DNA from: an uncultured Stomatobaculum sp.
Lineage (GTDB): Bacteria > Bacillota > Clostridia > Lachnospirales > Lachnospiraceae
NCBI RefSeq assembly: GCF_937924975.1
Contig: NZ_CALEYG010000026.1
Location: forward strand, 1 to 27,957
DNA length: 27,957 nt
Direction: 5' to 3'
Both the position numbers and the translations under genes were made by a program. Shown in pieces: positions 1-9,137 of this stretch. The notes below the pieces were generated by a model that had not been told where the DNA came from, ran no database searches, and was given only the letters and a program-made list of their open reading frames with translations. Within the stretch, counting starts at the first letter, position 1, and each line of letters begins with the position of its first letter.

Positions 1-36
1 CAGCAGACGCTTTGACCAGTTCCTTCGTTTTCTCAT
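1..36 (-). CDS. 5' end of an unidentified gene, cut by the window edge
   Basis: An ATG at 36-34 read leftward opens MRKRRNWSKRLL before the window ends. It is preceded by a very strong ribosome binding site, AAGGAGG at 44-50 on the minus strand, seven bases from the ATG. A plausible promoter lies at 83-111. The basic N-terminus could belong to a membrane or exported protein, but twelve residues are too few to name a family. It lies downstream of alaS in the same orientation, separated by a terminator, so it is probably transcribed separately. Confidence 0.6.
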   Translation of the reverse strand, partial: MRKRRNWSKRLL

Positions 37-82
37 ATGCTTTCCTCCTTGTTACACGAGCCAACCACAACTTCTTCTTAAT

Positions 83-111
83 AGTTTAGCGAGCTCTGTA
101 AGGATTTTCAA
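83..111 (-). promoter_or_regulatory. Putative sigma-A promoter of the left-edge gene
   Basis: Read on the minus strand, TTGAAA (111-106, 5 of 6 to consensus) and TAAACT (88-83, 4 of 6) are spaced by 17 bases. They sit about 50 bases upstream of the ATG at 36. It lies after the alaS terminator, so the left-edge gene has its own start signal. This is a prediction from sequence only. Confidence 0.45.
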
Positions 112-212
112 CAGTATATGAATATTTTTTTAATTTTATCGCTGTTCATTTAAGATATAGCTTGGGTTTAATGAACTTTTTATGAGCATAGTGTTGAGTA
201 ATTCCGAGTGCC

Positions 213-242
213 AAAAAGGCACTGTGCTCTCGCACAGCGCCT
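213..242 (-). terminator. Intrinsic terminator of alaS
   Basis: An 11-bp stem (217-227 with 232-242, one G-U pair) closes a 4-base loop and is followed on the minus strand by a run of T (complement of A at 213-217). The plus strand also has T at 244-248, so it could work in both directions. It lies about 30 bases beyond the alaS stop codon. Confidence 0.85.
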
Positions 243-273
243 CTTTTTGTATTTCCGACTGTCTTACCGTTTT

Positions 274-2943
274 TTACCGCAGTTCCTCGGCGAGTGCTTC
301 CGCCGCCTTGGCGAGTGCTGCCTGCACGCCCGCAGGATTTTTGCCGCCCGCCTGTGCAATGTTCGGTCTGCCGCCGCCACCGCCGCCGATCAACGGCGCA
401 ATCGCCTTGATGAGCTTGCCGGCATTGGCGCCCTTCTCTTCCGCCGCCTTGCCGACCATGACAAGGAGGTTTACCTGCGCCTCATCCGCACTTGCGAGCA
501 CAGCCACGCCGCCCTCGGTCTTCTGAAGCAAACTGTCGCCGAGGTTCCGGAGCTCATTCATCTCAATCTTTGCGAGCGCGGTCGTGAGGAGCTTCACGCC
601 CTTCACGTCCCGCACTTCTTCGCCCGCATTCGCCGCGGCATTCCGCGCGAGCTCGGCGCGAAGCTTCTCGTTCTGCTTCTCGCTCTCGCGGAGCTCCTGC
701 TGCAGCTGCTGAACGCGCTGCGGCAGTTCCGCGCGATTCGTCTTCAACTGCGCCGCGAGCTCTTCGAGCTCCTGCACAGCTGCCTCATAGTAGGCGGTCA
801 GCGCGTCGCCGGTCAGTGCCTCGATGCGGCGCACGCCCGCCGAAATGCCGGTCTCGGAGATAATCTTCATCGCGCCGATATTCTCGGTATTCTTCACATG
901 GGTGCCGCCGCAGAGCTCGGTCGAGAAGTCGCCCATCCGCACCACGCGGACCTCGTCGCCGTACTTCTCGCCAAAGAGCGCCTTTGCGCCCTCCTTCTTT
1001 GCCTCTTCGATGCCCATGACCTTGGTCTCGACCGGATGTGCCGCCCGAATCTCGCGATTCACAAGCGTCTCGACCTGTTTCATCTCTTCCTGGGTGAGCG
1101 CCGCAAAGTGCGTGAAATCAAAGCGCAGTCTGTCCGCACTCACAAAGCTGCCCGCCTGGTTCACATGATTGCCGAGCACCTCGCGGAGTGCCTCGTGCAA
1201 GAGATGCGTGCCGGAGTGGTTCTTCGCCGTATTCTCGCGGTTTGCCGCATCGACCGCAAGCGTCACGGTCTCGCCGATCCGGAACATGCCGGAGAGCACT
1301 TTGCCGGTATGACCGACCTTGCCGCCCTTTAAGTGAATCGTGTCGCGCACCGCAAAGCGGTTGTTGCCGGCTTCAATCACGCCGACATCGCCCTGCTGTC
1401 CGCCCATCGTCGCATAGAACGGTGTCTTATCGGTCACAATCGTGCCCTCATCGCCCTCTGCGAGTGCCTCGGTAAGCGAAGTTGCGTCCTCCTCGCTCTC
1501 GTCGGGGAGAATGCGGACCATCGCCGTAATCTTGCCCTCGTCCGTCAGCCTGTCATAGCCGGTGAACTCGGTCGTGAGCGTCGGATCGATCTGCTGGTAA
1601 GCGGTCTGCGCCTCGCCCATATAGTTCGTGGTCTTTCTCGCCTTCCGCGCAGTCTCCCGCTGCACCTGCATCGCCTTCTGGAAACCCGCCTCATCGACCG
1701 TAAAGCCGCGCTCGGCGAGGATCTCCCGCGTCAGATCGAGCGGGAAACCGTAGGTGTCGTAGAGCTTAAAGGCGTCCACGCCGGAGAGCTCGGTCTTTTT
1801 CTCCGCGGAGAGCGTCTCCTCGAGTTCCGCGAGAATCGAAAGCCCCTGGTCAATCGTCCGGTTAAACTTCGCCTCTTCCTCGGTCAGAACCTTTAAAATC
1901 ATCTCGCGCTTCTCTTCGAGCTCCGGATAGCCGTCCTTTGAGGAGGCAATCACAGTCTCGGCGAGTTTGCCGAGGAAGGCTCCCTCAATGCCGAGGAGTC
2001 TGCCGTGGCGCGCCGCGCGGCGTAAAAGTCTCCGGAGCACATACCCTCTGCCCTCATTGCTCGGCATGATGCCGTCCGAAATCATAAAGGTGCAGGAGCG
2101 CACATGGTCGGTAATCACGCGGAGCGAGACATCCTTCTTCTCGTCCTCTTTGTACTGCGTCCCGGCGAGCTTTGCCGCCTCGTCGAGCAGGGCGCGTATC
2201 GTATCGACCTCGAAAATCGACTCGACATCCTGCACGACAACCGCAAGGCGTTCAAGGCCCATGCCGGTATCGATGTTCTTCTGCTTGAGCTCGGTGTAGT
2301 GCCCGTGGCCGTCGTTGTTGAACTGGCTGAAGACATTGTTCCAGACTTCCATGAAGCGATCACCCTCGCCGCCCATTACATCCTCGGGACCGGTGCCGTA
2401 GGCTTCGCCGCGGTCATAGTAAATCTCGGAGCAGGGACCGCAGGGGCCGGAGCCGTGCTCCCAGAAGTTATCCGCCTTACCGAAGCGGTAGATGCGCTCC
2501 GGCGCGATGCCGATTTCATCCCGCCAGATTGCGAAGGCCTCGTCATCCTCCTCATAGACCGAAGGATAGAGGCGGTCCGGCTCGAGTCCCACCGTCTTCG
2601 TCAGGAACTCCCAGCTCCAGTGAATCGCCTCGCGCTTAAAGTAGTCGCCGAACGAGAAGTTTCCGAGCATCTCGAAGAAAGTACCGTGGCGCGCGGTCTT
2701 GCCGACATTGTCAATGTCGCCCGTGCGGATACACTTCTGACAGGTCGTCACGCGGCGGCACGGCGGAATCTCCTGGCCGGTAAAGTACGGCTTTAACGGC
2801 GCCATGCCGGAGTTAATGAGCAACAGGCTGTTGTCGTTGTGCGGCACCAGACTGAAGCTCTTCATGATCAAATGTCCTTTGCTCTGAAAGAACTCCAGAT
2901 ACATCTTGCGGAGTTCGTTGACTCCGTATTTCTTTGCAATCAT
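274..2943 (-). CDS. alaS: Alanine-tRNA ligase
   Basis: Cytosolic class II enzyme that charges tRNA-Ala with alanine and clears misacylated seryl/glycyl-tRNA-Ala. The 889-residue length is normal for full-length bacterial AlaRS. The N-terminal catalytic core (about 1-460) includes the TRHGTFFEMLGNFSFGDYF segment near residue 83-102. The editing domain carries the zinc-type ligands HSGTH (576-580) and CGGTH (678-682). A coiled region (about 725-770) leads to the C-Ala domain with the glycine-rich stretch at 853-868. Start is the ATG at 2943, with a modest AGAGGGG site upstream. A promoter at 2989-3017 and a terminator at 213-242 make it a single-gene unit. The leader is under 60 bases from the predicted promoter, so there is no room for a T-box. 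Confidence 0.98.
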   Translation of the reverse strand: MIAKKYGVNELRKMYLEFFQSKGHLIMKSFSLVPHNDNSLLLINSGMAPLKPYFTGQEIPPCRRVTTCQKCIRTGDIDNVGKTARHGTFFEMLGNFSFGDYFKREAIHWSWEFLTKTVGLEPDRLYPSVYEEDDEAFAIWRDEIGIAPERIYRFGKADNFWEHGSGPCGPCSEIYYDRGEAYGTGPEDVMGGEGDRFMEVWNNVFSQFNNDGHGHYTELKQKNIDTGMGLERLAVVVQDVESIFEVDTIRALLDEAAKLAGTQYKEDEKKDVSLRVITDHVRSCTFMISDGIMPSNEGRGYVLRRLLRRAARHGRLLGIEGAFLGKLAETVIASSKDGYPELEEKREMILKVLTEEEAKFNRTIDQGLSILAELEETLSAEKKTELSGVDAFKLYDTYGFPLDLTREILAERGFTVDEAGFQKAMQVQRETARKARKTTNYMGEAQTAYQQIDPTLTTEFTGYDRLTDEGKITAMVRILPDESEEDATSLTEALAEGDEGTIVTDKTPFYATMGGQQGDVGVIEAGNNRFAVRDTIHLKGGKVGHTGKVLSGMFRIGETVTLAVDAANRENTAKNHSGTHLLHEALREVLGNHVNQAGSFVSADRLRFDFTHFAALTQEEMKQVETLVNREIRAAHPVETKVMGIEEAKKEGAKALFGEKYGDEVRVVRMGDFSTELCGGTHVKNTENIGAMKIISETGISAGVRRIEALTGDALTAYYEAAVQELEELAAQLKTNRAELPQRVQQLQQELRESEKQNEKLRAELARNAAANAGEEVRDVKGVKLLTTALAKIEMNELRNLGDSLLQKTEGGVAVLASADEAQVNLLVMVGKAAEEKGANAGKLIKAIAPLIGGGGGGRPNIAQAGGKNPAGVQAALAKAAEALAEELR

Positions 2944-2988
2944 TGCACTGCCCCTCTGTGTTTAAATTTTCGAATTTCCTAACTTTTT

Positions 2989-3017
2989 ATTTTAGCCGTA
3001 AACCGCCGTTCTGTAAA
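2989..3017 (-). promoter_or_regulatory. Putative alaS promoter
   Basis: On the minus strand TTTACA (3017-3012) and TAAAAT (2994-2989), each 5 of 6 to consensus, are exactly 17 bases apart and about 45 bases upstream of the alaS ATG. The -35 element lies just beyond the stop codon of the LprI-like gene. Prediction only. Confidence 0.6.
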
Positions 3018-3034
3018 TCCGCTTTGTGCGGTCC

Positions 3035-3541
3035 TTACGGCAGTCTGTCCTTGTACTGCTCAAGGAGCTGATAGGCGCGGGCGCGCGTGTTTTCCGCCTG
3101 TTCCCGCACCGAGAGCACAGCGCCGCCCTCCGCCGGGACATCGCGCTTTCTGCGCCACTCCTGCTGATCCTTCGTAAAAGCCGCCGCCTCCTGCTCGCTC
3201 AGCACAGCCGGGAGCACCTGACAGAGCGCATTGAGCTGCGTCTCCCAGTAGCGGAACTCCGCCGTCGCAAAGCGTGTCTCGCTGTCAGCGCGGCTGTCCT
3301 TCTTCGCCTTTTCCCGGAGTATCGCTATGGTTCTGTCCGTGTCCTCAAACTTCTCCCGGAAATCCCGGTAACTTCGCCCGGTGCCGCCCGTTTCCGCGAG
3401 CGTTCCGGTGACGCTCGTCTCGGCAGCCCGCGCCGCCGCAATGTGCCGCTTTTCGCGGAGCATTGCCTCCACGAACAGCGTAAACGCAATCCCCGCAAAA
3501 AGGACAAAGCAAAGGAGACGCCATCTCTCATGCCGTCTCAT
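3035..3541 (-). CDS. Small membrane-anchored LprI-like (DUF1311) protein
   Basis: The start chosen is the ATG at 3541, not an upstream in-frame ATG at 3625. GGAGG lies nine bases before 3541, and the upstream extension would fall wholly within rnhA. The product is 168 residues: a basic N-terminus, one hydrophobic segment at about 8-24 (signal anchor), then a charged, helical extracytoplasmic part. The stretch with YWETQLNALC followed by KDQQEWRRKRD resembles the lysozyme-inhibitor LprI-like domain (PF07007 type). The cysteine that commonly follows the RD motif is absent. Function is unknown; inhibition of lysozyme is only the family name. It overlaps the rnhA 3' end by 14 bases and is probably cotranscribed with it. 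Family assignment is moderate. Confidence 0.7.
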   Translation of the reverse strand: MRRHERWRLLCFVLFAGIAFTLFVEAMLREKRHIAAARAAETSVTGTLAETGGTGRSYRDFREKFEDTDRTIAILREKAKKDSRADSETRFATAEFRYWETQLNALCQVLPAVLSEQEAAAFTKDQQEWRRKRDVPAEGGAVLSVREQAENTRARAYQLLEQYKDRLP

Positions 3542-4013
3542 TGACTTTGTCCTCCAATACAGCGCGGTGATCCGCCGCGTCGGTCGCGAGGGCATCGCAT
3601 CTCTCATTCTCCGGATGCCCCGCATGTCCTTTGACCCAGCAAAATGTCACCCTGTGCGGTGCCATTGCCGCAAGGAGACGCTTCCAGAGGTCTATGTTCT
3701 TCACAGGCTCATTCTTTCCCCGGGTCCAGTTTTTCTTCTGCCAGCTGTCGATCCAGTGCTGATTGAACGCATCGACCAGATAGCGCGAGTCCGAATACAC
3801 TGTGACCTCACAGGGACGCGTCAATGCCTCGAAGCCCGCGATACAGCCGAGGAGCTCCATGCGGTTGTTGGTGCTCTTTTTGAATCCCGCCGAGAGCTCC
3901 TTCTCGTGTTTCTGCCCGCTGCCGTCTATGACCTGCAGGATGGTGCCGTAGCCCGCAGGTCCCTCGGGATTACCGCGCGCCGCGCCGTCCGAAAATAGAT
4001 TTACGCTCGTCAC
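3528..4013 (-). CDS. rnhA: Ribonuclease HI
   Basis: Cytosolic endonuclease that cuts the RNA strand of RNA-DNA hybrids (primer and R-loop removal). The 161-residue protein has the whole RNase H catalytic set: D9 in the FSDGAARGNP motif, E53 in NNRMELL, D75 in YSDSRYLVDAF, D140 in NERCDALA, and the assisting H130 in KGHAGHP. The start is GTG at 4013, with only a weak GGGGA upstream; translation may depend on coupling to livF, which stops 20 bases earlier. Its 3' end overlaps the LprI-like gene. There is no visible terminator after livF, so it may be read as a tail of the liv transcript. Confidence 0.95.
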   Translation of the reverse strand: MTSVNLFSDGAARGNPEGPAGYGTILQVIDGSGQKHEKELSAGFKKSTNNRMELLGCIAGFEALTRPCEVTVYSDSRYLVDAFNQHWIDSWQKKNWTRGKNEPVKNIDLWKRLLAAMAPHRVTFCWVKGHAGHPENERCDALATDAADHRAVLEDKVNETA

Positions 4014-4033
4014 TGCCGTTTCCCCGCTGTTAT

Positions 4034-4747
4034 TTATTCGCTGAGGTAAGCGCTCTTCACCTCTGCATTGTTTAAGAGTTCCTCTGCAGTCCCGGAAAGG
4101 CGGATGGTGCCCGTCTCGAGCACATAGGCGCGATTTGCGATCGAGAGCGCCTTTTTTGCGTTCTGCTCGACTAGGAGGACCGTGGTGCCGCTCTCGTGAA
4201 TGGATTTGATGATGTCAAAAATCTCATTCACATAAATCGGCGAGAGTCCCATGGAGGGCTCGTCCAGCACCAGCATCTCGGGCTTACTCATGAGCGCGCG
4301 TCCCATCGCGAGCATCTGCTGCTCGCCGCCGGAGAGTGTTCCGGCGAGCTGGTTTTTCCGCTCCGCAAGGCGCGGAAAACGACGGTATATTTCTTTGAGG
4401 CTTTCCGCCTTCTCCTCTTTGCTGCGCCGCGTATACGCGCCGAGCTCCAGATTCTGTAAGACCGAGAGCTGGGAAAAGACTCTTCTGCCCTCCGGCACAT
4501 GCGCGAGCCCTCGCCGCACGAGCTGATAGCCCGGCACATGGGTGATGTTCTGTCCGTTGTAGACAACCTCGCCGCCCGAAGACGGCAGGAGGCCGGTAAT
4601 CGTGTGGAGCGTTGTGGTCTTGCCGGCGCCGTTTGCGCCGATCAGAGTCACAATCTCGCCGCGCTTCACCTCAAACGAGATGCCGCGGATTGCGTGTATC
4701 ATGCCGTAATAGACATGTAAATCTGTCACTTTGAGCAATTCGTCCAT
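4034..4747 (-). CDS. livF: Branched-chain amino acid ABC transporter ATPase LivF
   Basis: One of two cytoplasmic ATPases of a Liv/HAAT-type importer. The 237-residue protein carries Walker A GANGAGKTT (near 38-46), signature LSGGEQQMLAMGRAL, Walker B MLVLDEPS and the switch histidine region after LLVEQNAKKAL, a LivF hallmark. GAGGAGGG precedes the ATG at 4747 by about five bases and overlaps the livG stop codon, indicating translational coupling. Last gene of the livJHMGF string. Confidence 0.96.
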   Translation of the reverse strand: MDELLKVTDLHVYYGMIHAIRGISFEVKRGEIVTLIGANGAGKTTTLHTITGLLPSSGGEVVYNGQNITHVPGYQLVRRGLAHVPEGRRVFSQLSVLQNLELGAYTRRSKEEKAESLKEIYRRFPRLAERKNQLAGTLSGGEQQMLAMGRALMSKPEMLVLDEPSMGLSPIYVNEIFDIIKSIHESGTTVLLVEQNAKKALSIANRAYVLETGTIRLSGTAEELLNNAEVKSAYLSE

Positions 4748-4756
4748 ATGCCCTCC

Positions 4757-5515
<759 letters not shown>

Positions 5516-5527
5516 GGTATCGCCTCC

Positions 5528-6586
5528 TTAAGCCTGCTTGCCGGGTTTCCGGAAACCGGAGAAAAGCCGCTCCCGGTACTGAATGAACGAGGGTGCCGAG
5601 GTAAAGAGCATCATAAGAATCAGGACGACCGCATAAATCAGCATACGGAAGTCGCTGAGGCCGCGGAGCAGCTCGGGCAGCGCCGTCAGAACCACTGCGG
5701 CAATCACCGAACCGCGCATATTGCCGATGCCGCCCATCACGACAAAGACCAGAATCGCAATGGACATGTTGTAGCCGAAGTTCTTCGGCAGCGCCTGCAA
5801 GGTGCTCAGATTGTGCGCATAGAGCACACCGCCCACGCCCGCGAGCGCCGCCGAAATCGTGAAGGCGAGGAGCTTATAGCGGGTCACATGGAGACCGACC
5901 GACTCCGCCGCAATCTCGTTGTCGCGAATCGCCATAATAGCGCGCCCCGTGCGGGAGCGAATCAGATTCTGCACAATGAAGAGCGAAAGCAGCAGGAGAA
6001 GGATGCCGGCGAAGAAGGTCGAGAGCCGCGGCGTGCCGGTGATTCCCTGCGCGCCCTTGATTAAAATTTTGCCGCCGGTTTCGAGTTTCAGCGCCGCCGT
6101 GTCTTTCAGCGAGACATGCACGCCCTTCGCATCCACGCCGAGATAGAGCGCATTGATGATATTCTTCACAATCTCACCGAACGCGAGCGTCACAATCGCG
6201 AGATAGTCGCCCTGCAGCCGGAGCACCGGGATGCCGATCAGGAAGCCGAAGAAGGCCGCCACCGCCGCGCCGATCAGTACGGCGAGCACAAAGTCGAGAC
6301 CGCCCGGGAGCTTCCCCGCCATCAGATTCGTAAAGAGCGCGGAGCTGAAGGCACCGACACACATGAAACCGGCGTGTCCGAGGGACAGTTCGCCCGAAAT
6401 GCCGACCACCAAATTCAGACTGACCGCGAGAATCGCATAGGTGCAGAGCGGCACCAGAAGACCCTTGAACAGGGAACTCACCGCGCCGCCGTTTACCAGC
6501 ACCTGTACAATCGCAAAGGTGAAAATCACAAGGCCGTAAGTGAGACAATCGTTTAAAAATGCTTTCTTTTCCGATGTTCTGTTCAT
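5528..6586 (-). CDS. livM: Branched-chain amino acid ABC transporter permease LivM
   Basis: Integral membrane subunit (352 residues) with about eight to ten hydrophobic segments. It shows the LivM-family block GELSLGHAGFMCVGAF (about 65-80) and the cytoplasmic coupling segment SRTGRAIMAIRDNEIAAESVG, which contacts the ATPase. The start at 6586 has a GAGAAGG site upstream and lies one base beyond the livH stop, so the two permeases are tightly coupled. Confidence 0.95.
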   Translation of the reverse strand: MNRTSEKKAFLNDCLTYGLVIFTFAIVQVLVNGGAVSSLFKGLLVPLCTYAILAVSLNLVVGISGELSLGHAGFMCVGAFSSALFTNLMAGKLPGGLDFVLAVLIGAAVAAFFGFLIGIPVLRLQGDYLAIVTLAFGEIVKNIINALYLGVDAKGVHVSLKDTAALKLETGGKILIKGAQGITGTPRLSTFFAGILLLLLSLFIVQNLIRSRTGRAIMAIRDNEIAAESVGLHVTRYKLLAFTISAALAGVGGVLYAHNLSTLQALPKNFGYNMSIAILVFVVMGGIGNMRGSVIAAVVLTALPELLRGLSDFRMLIYAVVLILMMLFTSAPSFIQYRERLFSGFRKPGKQA

Positions 6587-6587
6587 A

Positions 6588-7469
6588 TTACACCTTCTCT
6601 CTCATCTGTTTCCCGAGTATGCCGGTGGGTCGCACCACCAGAACCAGAATGAGCACCGAGAAAACAATGGCATCCGAGAGTTTGGAGGAGAGATATGCCT
6701 TCGAGAGGTTCTCGAGCACACCGAGCAGGAGGCCGCCGATTAACGCACCGGGAATCGAACCGATACCGCCGAGAACCGCCGCAACAAAGGCTTTGATACC
6801 GGGCATGGCGCCGGTGGTCGGCGTGAGGGTCGGATACGCCGAGCAGAGCAGCACGCCCGCAATCGCGGCGAGCGCCGAACCGATTGCAAAGGTCAGCGCA
6901 ACCGTCGCATTGACATTGATGCCCATCAGTGTCGCGGCCCCTCTGTCCTCCGCGACCGCGAGCATGGCCTGGCCCGCGCGGGTCCTGTTGATGAAACCGG
7001 TCAGCGCCACCATGATGATAAAGCAGACCGCAATCGCCGCAACCGTCTCGCCGGAGATGACCAGCTGTCCGTTCGCAAAGCTCATCGACTGAATCGGCAC
7101 CACCGAGCGGAAGCTCTTCGGGTTTGCGCCGAAGATGAGCAACGCGAGGTTCTGCAACAAGTAGGAGACGCCGATTGCCGTAATCAATACGGCGAGACTG
7201 TTCGCGCCGCGGAGCGGCTTATAGGCAACGGCCTCAATGATGACGCCGAGTGCCGTGCAGAACAGGACGGAGAGCAGCACGGCCGCGGATGCCGGCAGGT
7301 TCAGGGCTGTCATTGCCGTGAACGCGACATAGCCGCCGACCATGATAATATCGCCGTGTGCAAAGTTCAGCATCTTAGCGATGCCGTAGACCATCGTATA
7401 TCCCAGCGCGATAATCGCATAGATGGAACCTAAGCTGATTCCGCTGAGCAAATAGGACAAAAATTTCAT
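6588..7469 (-). CDS. livH: Branched-chain amino acid ABC transporter permease LivH
   Basis: Integral membrane subunit (293 residues, normal for the family). The N-terminal GISLGSIYAIIALGYTMVYG and MLNFAHGDIIMVGGY blocks are typical of LivH. The coupling segment is TRAGQAMLAVAEDRGAATLMG. AAAGGAG precedes the ATG at 7469. It is first in the permease/ATPase block and follows a hairpin (7492-7520) that separates it from livJ, so its expression is probably lower than that of the binding protein. Confidence 0.95.
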   Translation of the reverse strand: MKFLSYLLSGISLGSIYAIIALGYTMVYGIAKMLNFAHGDIIMVGGYVAFTAMTALNLPASAAVLLSVLFCTALGVIIEAVAYKPLRGANSLAVLITAIGVSYLLQNLALLIFGANPKSFRSVVPIQSMSFANGQLVISGETVAAIAVCFIIMVALTGFINRTRAGQAMLAVAEDRGAATLMGINVNATVALTFAIGSALAAIAGVLLCSAYPTLTPTTGAMPGIKAFVAAVLGGIGSIPGALIGGLLLGVLENLSKAYLSSKLSDAIVFSVLILVLVVRPTGILGKQMREKV

Positions 7470-7491
7470 GACTGCTCTCCTTTATGATAAA

Positions 7492-7520
7492 GAAAGGGCT
7501 GCAAATTACGCAGCCCTTTC
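7492..7520 (-). terminator. Strong intercistronic hairpin between livJ and livH
   Basis: A perfect 11-bp stem (7492-7502 with 7510-7520) encloses a 7-base loop in the 72-base gap between livJ and livH. On the minus strand it is followed by a short, interrupted T tract (TTTATC). It could be a leaky terminator or a 3'-end stabiliser that gives excess binding protein over permease. The choice between these cannot be made from sequence. Confidence 0.7.
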
Positions 7521-7541
7521 GCTCTTCTCTTCCGTGTGCGC

Positions 7542-8762
7542 TCAGTTCTCAATCGACTGGTAAGCGCCGTCCTTGATCACGACTGCCTTCGGCTCCTTGG
7601 ACGGCGAGCCGTCTGCATTCCAGGTGATGGTACCGGTGAGGCCTTCAAGCTTAATCTCCGTCATCGCCTTCTCCATTGCCGTGCCGAGTTCTTCTACCGA
7701 CATCGACGGGTTCAGGTTTGCCTTCTCCGCCGCTGCCTTAATTGCATACATACCGTCGTAGGTATCCGCCGCGAACTGAATCGGAACCTCCTTGTAGCGC
7801 TCCTTGTACGCTGCGACAAACTTCTGGGTCTTCTCATCCTTCGCATCCGCGGAGAACGGCGTCAGAAGCATAAGGCCTTCTGCGAGCGACTTGTCAAAGC
7901 CCTCGAGGTTCAGGATACCGTCCATGCCGTCACAACCGAAGAAGATCGGGCTGTAACCCATGTCCTTGCTCTGCTTCAGAACAAGTGCCGCCTCGGTGTA
8001 GTAGAACGGCAGGAAGACAAGCTCTGCACCTGCGTTGCGGATGTTCTGGAGCTGAATGTTGAAGTCGGTCTTGTTGTCCGCCGTGAACTGCTCGTCCGCG
8101 ACAATCTGAAGACCGTTCTTCTCGGCATTTGCGACAAAGCTGTCGTGAATACCGCTCGAGTAAACATCGGAGGAATCGTAGAGAATACCGATCTTCGTCG
8201 CAAGCTTGTGGCTGCCGATGTACTCAGCAGACTTCTCGCCCTGCTGCGGATCCGAGAAGCAGACCGCAAAGGTGTTGGAGTTTGCGATGCAGTCCGGCGC
8301 GGAACCCGAAGGGGTCAGCTGGAACATGTTGTCCTTCACGGACTCGTTCGAAACCTGAATGCAGGGGGCGCTCGTCACCGTGCCGAGCAGCATCTGCATG
8401 CCCCAGTCCTTCAGGTGGTTATATGCGTTGACCGACTTCTCTGCGTCGTGCTCGTCGTCGTCGAACTCAATCTCGACCTTGTAGCCGTTGATGCCGCCGG
8501 CAGCATTGATCTCATCGACCGCAATCTGCTGCGCGTTCTTGCAGGCAAGACCGTAAACTGCCGCGCCGCCGGTCACCGGACCGATACCGCCGATCTTCCA
8601 GACCGCGCCGTCCTTGCCGGCTTCGCTCTGTCCCTCTGCCTTGCTCTCACCGGCTGCCGTGGTCTCACCCGCCGCCTTGGTCTCGCTACTCTTCTGCTGA
8701 CCGCAGGCCGCAAGTCCGAAGACCATGGAAGCTGCTAATAATACAGATACTGCTTTCTTCAT
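7542..8762 (-). CDS. livJ: Branched-chain amino acid-binding lipoprotein LivJ/LivK
   Basis: Extracytoplasmic, lipid-anchored substrate-binding protein of the importer, 406 residues from the ATG at 8762. That start is preferred over an in-frame ATG at 8786 because it is preceded by GGGAGGG at good spacing and gives a clean signal peptide. The signal is MKKA, a hydrophobic run, then the lipobox LAAC with Cys20. A Ser/Glu/Gly/Lys/Ala-rich linker (about 21-48) follows. The body opens with WKIGGIGPVTGGAAVYG, the type I periplasmic-binding fold of the Leu/Ile/Val receptor family. The exact ligand (Leu/Ile/Val or another amino acid) cannot be read out. It has a perfect consensus promoter at 8807-8835. 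Confidence 0.93.
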   Translation of the reverse strand: MKKAVSVLLAASMVFGLAACGQQKSSETKAAGETTAAGESKAEGQSEAGKDGAVWKIGGIGPVTGGAAVYGLACKNAQQIAVDEINAAGGINGYKVEIEFDDDEHDAEKSVNAYNHLKDWGMQMLLGTVTSAPCIQVSNESVKDNMFQLTPSGSAPDCIANSNTFAVCFSDPQQGEKSAEYIGSHKLATKIGILYDSSDVYSSGIHDSFVANAEKNGLQIVADEQFTADNKTDFNIQLQNIRNAGAELVFLPFYYTEAALVLKQSKDMGYSPIFFGCDGMDGILNLEGFDKSLAEGLMLLTPFSADAKDEKTQKFVAAYKERYKEVPIQFAADTYDGMYAIKAAAEKANLNPSMSVEELGTAMEKAMTEIKLEGLTGTITWNADGSPSKEPKAVVIKDGAYQSIEN

Positions 8763-8806
8763 AACCTTTTCCCTCCCAAACAACATACCAAACAGATATG
8801 TCGAAG

Positions 8807-8835
8807 ATTATAAAGAGCATATCTAGAGATGTCAA
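8807..8835 (-). promoter_or_regulatory. Perfect consensus promoter of livJ
   Basis: On the minus strand TTGACA (8835-8830) and TATAAT (8812-8807) are exactly 17 bases apart, 6 of 6 at both boxes, about 45 bases upstream of the livJ ATG. This predicts strong, possibly repressible expression of the liv operon. Confidence 0.85.
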
Positions 8836-8860
8836 CCGGAAGGGTCCAAAATATAGCGAT

Positions 8861-9093
8861 TCAGCAGATTTGATATACACCGTTCCGGATGATAACGACT
8901 TTCGGTTCCTTTGACGGTGCGCCGTCCGCACTCCAGGTAATCGTTCCGGTCACACCCTGTAACTGAATTTCAGTCATTGCCTGCTCCATTGCGCTGCCGA
9001 TTTCCGAGACCGACATCGCAGGGGTGATATTTGCCTTCTCCGCTGCCGCTTTGATTGCATACATACCATAGCAGTCGCAACCAGCCGTTTCAT
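8861..9093 (-). pseudogene. Internally deleted second copy of the livJ binding-protein gene
   Basis: The stretch from about 9070 to 8861, read on the minus strand, encodes YGMYAIKAAAEKANI through TWSADGAPSKEPKVVIIRNG. It closely matches the last ~65 residues of LivJ and ends in its own TGA. Upstream are a strong RBS (AAAAGGAGG) and an ATG at 9093 starting MKRLVATAMV, which looks like the first residues of a signal peptide but is in another frame from the C-terminal part. The simplest reading is a deletion of most of the gene, joining a start region to a C-terminal tail out of frame. The remaining sequence is diverged from livJ, so it was a paralog, not a recent copy. Confidence 0.8.
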
Positions 9094-9137
9094 AGAGGCT
9101 CCTCCTTTTCAACTCATTGATATGAATAATTCTGCAC

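Noticed and set aside
208..1332. Long plus-strand open frame of 374 codons
   Set aside because: It lies wholly antisense to alaS, has Arg/Leu-rich low-quality sequence and no RBS. High GC content and alaS codon usage keep this frame open.
2944..3034. T-box leader for alaS
   Set aside because: The gap is only about 90 bases and no T-box or antiterminator sequence is visible. A simple promoter fits instead.
2997..3040. Inverted repeat CCGTAA...TTACGG as terminator of the LprI-like gene
   Set aside because: The arms are short, the loop is long and there is no T tract on the minus strand. The alaS -35 box lies within it.
7536..8738. 400-codon plus-strand open frame
   Set aside because: Exact antisense of livJ, which has a lipobox, promoter and family match. 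The plus-strand product resembles no known family.
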